Shown here: piece by piece, positions 59,501 through 64,000 of the stretch | Layout: each line of letters starts with the position of its first letter | Position numbering within the stretch: the first letter of the stretch is position 1 | Assembly (NCBI GenBank): GCA_037957365.1 | Contig: JARHVA010001427.1 | Location: 3,034,001 to 3,098,000 of the forward strand | Reading direction: 5' to 3' | Length of the DNA stretch: 64,000 bases | Source of the DNA: Torreya grandis | Lineage: Eukaryota > Streptophyta > Pinopsida > Cupressales > Taxaceae | The notes under the pieces: generated by a model | What the model saw: only the letters and a program-made list of their open reading frames with translations | What the model was told of the DNA's origin: nothing | Database searches by the model: none | Position numbers and translations under genes: made by a program

Positions 59501-60545
59501 GCCCATTATGGGGTAGAGAAAAGAGCGTGCCATCTTGGTATTTCAAAAAAAAGCTATTATCACCCATGTGTTGATGAATTATGAATGGGCCTCTCCAAAG
59601 GGAGTCAAACTTTCCATGCATCCCTTTTGGCTCTCTTCTTTTGTCCCATAGCAGGACTTTATCCCCAATCTGGAAATCATGATTTCTGGCCTTCTAATCA
59701 AAAAGTTTCTTTATCAAATTTTGATGAACAACAATTTTGTCCACCACCATGGTTCTTTGTTCTTCCAGTTGAGTCAGGCACATGATTCTTTTGTCAAGAG
59801 AGCTCTCATATGTCTGATCTTCAACGGCCTTCACCAATTTCAATGATGGTAACTCTAAGGTGATTGGTATCTTAGCGTTAATCCCATAGAGAAGTTGAAA
59901 AAGAGACATACCAATTGCCCTTTTTGGCATGATACTATCAGCCCATAGAGTGTCCACCAATGCTTTATGCCACATCCTTTGATTCTTATCTATAAGCTTT
60001 TTGATAATATTTACCAAATTTTTATTTCTAGACTTAGCTTGTCCATTCCCTTGTAGAAAATAATCAAAAGAATGAGAGAGCATAATTCCATAATAAAAAT
60101 AGAATTGTGTAATTTCTTGAGAGGTGAAACAATCTACATTATCAGTAACAATTTTGAGTGGGACTCCAAATCTGGAAATGATATTCTCTTTCAGGAAGTT
60201 GCATACAAATTTTGAAGTAGCATGCTTTGTCAGGATTGCTTCTACCCACTTAGTGAAATAATTAGTCACTGTAAGGACATAATCATGTCTAGCACTTGAG
60301 GATGGATTTATTGTCCCAATAAAATTGAGTCCCCACTACTGGAAAGGTTCCTCTATGATTATTAGCTTGAGGGGCAGAGCAGCCAACTTGGGTCTTCCAA
60401 CAAATTGCTGGCAAAGTTCACATTTCCTTACCCACTTATGTGCATCTTGGAAAAGAGTCAGCTAATAATACCTAGCTTGCAAAATTTTGTGAGCAGTCAC
60501 AAGGGCAGAAAAATTTCCACATGCTAGATTATAGAAAGATTTCAA
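59501..60545 (-). pseudogene. Element C integrase
   Basis: Minus strand: zinc domain remnant with HKILQARYY*LTLFQDAHKW and VRKCELCQQFVGRPK (about 60500-60400; the HGG/GGH part is lost), WGLNFIGTINPSSS (60345), then the 191-codon frame 60269-59694 with YFTKWVEAILTKHATSKFV, ISRFGVPLKIVTDN, QGNGQAKSRNKNLVNIIKK and LLYGINAKIPITLELPSL. The tail 59690-59510 has FQIGDKVLLWDKRREPKG, LWRGPFIIHQ and LKYQDGTLF. Two catalytic residues are changed by G-to-A: Asp to Asn (GLNFIG) and Glu to Lys (QAKS); the middle Asp is kept. So this copy cannot integrate even though its frame is long. Confidence 0.92.
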
Positions 60546-60820
60546 GAGTTGGGTCTATTGTTCTTTATCTACACAGTGAAGGAAAATTCCATCTATGCTT
60601 CTTTTGTACAGGCCATTGTCCCAAAGGATAAAATTGACAGCGTTCAACCTGATAGTTCTCCTCTCTTTATAAGACAAATGAGTAGAAAATTCTCCATAAG
60701 TAAAAAAATATGCAATATCTAAGTACCATTCATTGGTAGTAGAAACAAAAAGGACTATTGGCATATTGTCTACTTCAGCTTCTTCATGTTGTGTATCTTT
60801 TGGCTTATTGTCAGCCATTA
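60546..60820 (-). pseudogene. Element C linker between RNase H and integrase
   Basis: An 87-codon minus-strand frame, MADNKPKDTQHEEAEVDN then EWYLDIAYFFTYGEFSTHLSYKERRTIRL and ILWDNGLYKRSIDGIFLHCVDKEQ. The LSYKERRxxRLxAVxxxxWDxxLYKRxxDGIxLxCVD segment is the conserved stretch preceding the integrase zinc domain in this gypsy type. It has no separate function of its own; the ATG is internal to pol. Confidence 0.8.
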
Positions 60821-60920
60821 ATTAACAAAGGCCTTTACCTCTAACCAGCTTTGTTGGCTTGATATTCAGATCAAAATCTTGGATTTTTTCAATCTAATTA
60901 CCTCTCTTTATGCCAAACTC

Positions 60921-61255
60921 CTGCTAAGTTAATATAGACTTGACTGTACTATCAGGAACTAAGGTAGTAGTATGTGAATTCAAAATATATAAGCGAAAAT
61001 GTTTGACTACTTTTACCAAGGCATAGGTGTGCTTTTCTATATTTGAATACTTCATTTCATGAGTTTTCAAAGGGAAACTCATGAAAGAGATGGGGGATTC
61101 CATACCTTCTTTGTCTTGTTGGACAAGAATCACTGAAAGAGTATGCTTAGACGCATAGCTGTATATAATGAAATCTCTGTGGTAATCTGAGCAGACCAAG
61201 ATAAGGGCATGAGCAATAGCGACCTTGATATCTTGAAATGTTGCTTTGCCTTCTT
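60921..61255 (-). pseudogene. Element C RNase H
   Basis: Minus strand, 91-codon run from 61199: MVCSDYHRDFIIYSYASKHT, LSVILVQQDKEGMESPISFM, KYSNIEKHTYALVKVVKHFRLYIL. IIYSYAS stands at the usual LYTDAS position, so the first catalytic residue is changed; EKHTYALV keeps the second Glu block. It is joined to RT through KTRHIVNMMKRK and the KATFQDIKVAIA-type connection read at 61255-61200. Confidence 0.85.
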
Positions 61256-61259
61256 TGGT

Positions 61260-61846
61260 CTAGCTGAAGGTAGTCTTTCTTTTCATCATGTTTACAATGT
61301 GTCTTGTCTTCTCATCAAATTCGGGGATGAATCTCTGTAAGAAAATCACTTTTCCAAAGAAAGAGTGAACAACATTCTTACTTGTAGGCAAATTTAGCTC
61401 TTGGATAAACTTGACTCTGTCTGAGTCAATCTTTATGCCTTCTTTAGACACAATGTGTCCAAGGAGTTTCCCTTCTGTCACTCCAAAAATAGACTTTTTA
61501 GGATTCAAAAAAATACCATTCTGCCGATAGTGCTCCAGCACTTGTTTCAAATGGCATACATGATAAGATTGATGCTTTGAAAAGACAGTTAAATCATCAA
61601 GATATACAACTATGAATTTGCCAATTTCATCTTTAAAAGCCATGTCCATAGCTCTATGGAAGGTAACACCAACATTTATTAATCCAAAAGGCAATCTTTT
61701 ATATGCAAATGTACCCCAAGGTGTGATGAACGTAGTCTTGTGTTGGTCAACTTCAAAAACTTCAACTTTGGTTATAGCTTGAGAAGCCATCCAACATTGA
61801 TAACATTTCTGATCCTATTACTATTTGAAGCACTTGGTCCATGATT
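61260..61846 (-). pseudogene. Element C reverse transcriptase, C-terminal part
   Basis: After the LINE insert, minus strand: MDQVLQIVIGSEMLSMLDGF, a one-base slip, then the 176-codon run from 61790: VFEVDQHKTTFITPWGTFAYKR, LPFGLINVGVTFHRAMDMAF, IVVYLDDLTVFSKH (YLDD at 61594-61605, intact), NPKKSIFGVTEGKLLGHIVS and FGKVIFLQRFIPEF. It joins the N-terminal part at 63583-63989 across the insert. RT copies element RNA to DNA in the particle. Confidence 0.93.
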
Positions 61847-61863
61847 AACTAAGGGTAATTGTC
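61847..61863. repeat. Target-site duplication, left copy (17 bp)
   Basis: AACTAAGGGTAATTGTC, identical to 63583-63599. Read on the minus strand it encodes the DNYP(L) part of the element C RT, so it is host-derived target sequence. A long duplication of this kind is typical of target-primed LINE insertion; the left junction reads TT/AA on the nicked strand. Confidence 0.93.
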
Positions 61864-61914
61864 ATACGATGAAATATTAGCTTTACTACTAAGACGCTCC
61901 CATTCCCACTCCCA

Positions 61915-63222
61915 ATGAATTTGAAATTTGCCGAAGGAATTCTGGTGACAGGTGTGGATGGGATTGCCACAACAGGTGAGGTCCTCTCTTCTACGGGAAA
62001 TGGAGATACTTTGGCCCTGCATCCGGCCCTCACTTCTGGTCCAGGGTATGAACCTGGGGGGAGATCCTTTGTGGATGTAGCGGCCTTTGAAGCAGATTTA
62101 CATACTGCATTTCCTCATAAAAATTTTGGGTAAAGACGCATCACACTTGTAAGTGCTTCAAAACCAATGCGGGTATCTCTAGACCCTGAATTAGTAGAAA
62201 GTATTGGCCATAAGGTAGAACAGTTGTCCTCTTGTGCTGCCATTTTGCATTTTCATGGTTTCTGGCCTTCCTATGTAAATCTAGAGGATTGGATTAATAA
62301 GAACTGGTCGCATATCAAAGAAGCTCAGATTCATCTTTGTGCAAGGGGTTTTTTTATAATAGTTTTTAAAAACCCAGAGGATAGAAAATCTATTTTGTGT
62401 CACAATAAATTTTCTTGGCAGGGCAGATTTCCTCTTATGGCCAAACCTTGGCATAAAGATTTTAATCCTCTATCGGAATCCTTTAATAAGATCCCTATAT
62501 GGGTGCGGCTCCCTTATCTTCCATTACACCTTTGGAATGAGGCTATTTTTAGAACCATAGGAAATGTTTTAGGGGATTTTTTATATGAGGAAGACTGTCC
62601 ACTAACTCATTCGACCTGTGCATGATTTCTGGTAGATCTTGATGTCTCTAAGGGCCTTCCTGAGGTGATCTACCTTGAATCCCCTAGGGGTAACTGGACA
62701 CAAATTCTAGATTATGAGGGGATCCCTTTTTGGTGTAGGAAATGCAACCAAACGGGACATATAGCTGACCGTTGTGGTGCTGGGAAATCTCATCCTAGAT
62801 ATCCTCCTTCTTAGTGGACTAAGGAATCCTCTGTTCACAAAGTTGACAAACAACCTTTGGAATCTTCTTCCGAATCCGAGACTGAGAATGAGGAAAGTCT
62901 GCAATCCGAATCGAAAGATGAAGAAGATTCATTGGTGAATCATTCTAATGAAGCAGTGGCTGTGGGTAGTGAATTTGTTGAGCCAGAGGAGGAGGTGGTG
63001 GTATCTTCCCCTGTTCTAGAGGATCTCTCTAAGAGCTAGTTAATGTTTAACTCTCACAAGGATTTTATGCCTCATGGGATCCAAAGATCCATGTCTTCTG
63101 AGGTATGGGACGTTGAGGCAGCTAAGGTGGAGGAAGGCTGGACAGCTGTAAGAAGAAAGAAGTCAAAGCTTTTGGTTCCTCCCCTCGATATGAATCTTTG
63201 GTCAAGTAAAAAAAAAAGATAA
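61915..63222 (+). pseudogene. LINE ORF1 protein: DUF4283 and CCHC zinc knuckle
   Basis: One frame of 435 codons from ATG 61915 to TAA 63220, interrupted by four stops at residues 73, 237, 300 and 375. All four fit single C-to-T changes (for example CGA to TGA before FLVDLD, CAG to TAG after PPS). Residues about 85-235 form a DUF4283 region (ILHFHGFWPSYVNLEDW, ARGFFIIVFKNPEDRKSIL, NKIPIWVRLPYLPLHLWNE, IGNVLGDFL). CRKCNQTGHIADRC at residues 274-287 is a CX2CX4HX4C knuckle. Residues 315-375 are Glu/Ser-rich and acidic, and the C-terminus is basic. ORF1 proteins bind LINE RNA. No shift is present, so decay is light. Confidence 0.9.
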
Positions 63223-63582
63223 CCCAAACTTAAAAGATTCATCTAAAGCCCCATTTCACTGACTGGTTTTCTCTGGGGGCTATTTTCTGGTCAGGTTTTC
63301 TTGTTTTTGGTTTCAGCTTGTTGTTTTGGCTGCTAGGTTTTATGGTTTTATTTTTGTAAACTGGTTCTTTTGTTAACCTGGCATTGTTTGTGTTTCCAAA
63401 ACTTTATTTTCTGGGTTTTGACCGGATGTTTATCTGGTGTTTCTAGGTCCATTTAAAACCTGTTTTTGCTACTTCCTTGTAGTGTTTTTTAGGCTTAGCC
63501 TATGGCCTTTGATGTTCTCTCTTTCACTCTTTGTAACAGGGTTTCGGGGCCCCTTCAAAACCTACTTTTACCCTCAATCTAA
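63223..63582 (+). other. 3' region of the LINE insert
   Basis: T- and G-rich sequence with repeated GGTTTT(C)TTG and CTGG elements and TTCGGGGCCCCTTCAAAACC near the end (63542-63562). No coding motif on either strand. It sits where ORF2 would begin in a full LINE, so it may be the 3' untranslated region joined directly to ORF1. Confidence 0.6.
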
Positions 63583-63599
63583 AACTAAGGGTAATTGTC
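63583..63599. repeat. Target-site duplication, right copy (17 bp)
   Basis: AACTAAGGGTAATTGTC, identical to 61847-61863. It continues directly into the upstream RT coding sequence of element C on the minus strand (DFQNLNHSSLKD). Confidence 0.93.
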
Positions 63600-64000
63600 T
63601 TTTAGAGATGAGTGGTTTAGATTCTGGAAATCTACACAAATGAGGATTTCACCATTTTTATTCCTTACTAAAACTATGTTCGCAATCCATGTAGAATGAT
63701 GGATTGGGAAAATAATTCTAGCATTTAACATTTTCTAAATCTCAGACATAATTATACCTAAAATTTTTAGATTGTATTGTCTAGATTTTTGCTTGTAAGG
63801 CATTGAATCAGCCTTGAGAGGAATATGATGGTGAATTTCATCAGGTCTGAGAGACTTCAGATCTTCATATGAATATGCCAAGACATCAATGTATTGACAG
63901 AGCAAAGAAGTAAATTTGAATTTTTCTTTAGGTGTACAACACTTACCAATGTTGACTATTTTTGGATTTTCTTCATTGGTCAGATTCACTTGGTCAAATC
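63583..64000 (-). pseudogene. Element C reverse transcriptase, N-terminal part
   Basis: Minus strand, partial at the window edge: VNIGKCCTPKEKFKFTSLLC, QYIDVLAYSYEDLKSLRPDE, IHHHIPLKADSMPYKQKSRQ, then after a stop KMLNARIIFPIHHSTWIANI, VLVRNKNGEI and DFQNLNHSSLKD up to the LINE insert. This is the start of a gypsy RT, with the protease side outside the window. One stop (SEI*K) lies before KMLNARI. Confidence 0.9.

Larger units (their letters stand above)
61864..63582 (+). mobile_element. LINE-type insert carrying ORF1 only
   Basis: A 1719-bp sequence inserted into the element C RT and bounded by 17-bp perfect repeats. It contains a plant LINE ORF1 (61915-63222) and about 360 bp of T-rich 3' sequence, but no endonuclease or reverse transcriptase ORF2. 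It has markedly more CpG than its surroundings, so it is recent relative to the other elements. No poly(A) tail is evident before the right duplication; the end reads CTCAATCTAA. It is either a non-autonomous ORF1-only LINE derivative or an internally deleted copy. Confidence 0.85.
56515..64000 (-). mobile_element. Element C: Ty3/gypsy retrotransposon, runs off the right edge
   Basis: Minus strand. From the right edge: RT N-terminus (63989 down to about 63583), a LINE insert (61864-63582), rest of RT (61846-61260), RNase H (about 61250-60924), linker, integrase (60540-59500) and a large 3' LTR (upper edge 59273). Frames are longer and cleaner than in A, B, D or E, so C is younger. No archaeal-type RNase H is seen between RNase H and integrase, so it belongs to a different gypsy branch from A and B. 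The lower LTR edge (about 56515) is a guess. Confidence 0.75.

Overview
This window reads as plant nuclear intergenic DNA from a large, repeat-dominated genome. It is AT-rich and poor in CpG. I found no credible host gene, rRNA, tRNA or CRISPR array. Almost everything recognisable is decayed retrotransposon: Ty3/gypsy elements with a second, archaeal-type RNase H (the Tat/Ogre arrangement), other Ty3/gypsy fragments, two Ty1/copia elements and one LINE-type insert. In-frame stops sit mostly where Gln, Trp or Arg codons are expected, which points to C-to-T decay of methylated cytosines. I cannot name the species; an angiosperm or gymnosperm with a large genome would both fit.

Layout. 1-5.4 kb: unassigned AT-rich DNA with a 120-bp tandem repeat, short perfect dyads and a probable LTR (4161-5078). 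5.4-7.5 kb: 5'-truncated copia element (+) with its 3' LTR. 7.52-7.69 kb and 20.96-21.74 kb: two halves of one gypsy integrase (element E, +), split by element A (7691-20955, +), a 13.3-kb Tat/Ogre-like element with both LTRs, gag, protease, RT, two RNases H and integrase. 21.7-24.8 kb: long repeat-bearing 3' region of E, then a likely LTR start at 24826. 25.9-26.3 kb: gypsy RNase H scrap (+). 26.3-29.5 kb: copia element F (-). 31.6-36.4 kb: gypsy element D (+), entered by element B (36444-53463, -), a complete 17-kb Tat/Ogre-like element with matching LTRs, polypurine tract, primer-site candidate, gag-pol and an antisense extra ORF resembling a plant mobile domain. 53.5-56.5 kb: flank of B with a long GT microsatellite. 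56.5-64 kb: gypsy element C (-), less decayed, whose RT is interrupted by a LINE ORF1-only insert (61864-63582) with a perfect 17-bp target-site duplication.

How it fits together. The order of events can be read from nesting: E before A, D before B, C before the LINE insert. The LINE insert keeps many CpGs and is probably the youngest. None of the gag-pol sets looks functional; several RT and integrase catalytic residues are changed. The pattern I find most worth following is that separate elements each carry their own set of short dyad-symmetric motifs in LTR or untranslated DNA (GTTGAC/GTCAAC in A, ACCATCGATGGT in B, TTGAACC/GGTTCAA in C, others in E, the D/B flank and the 2.5-kb region).
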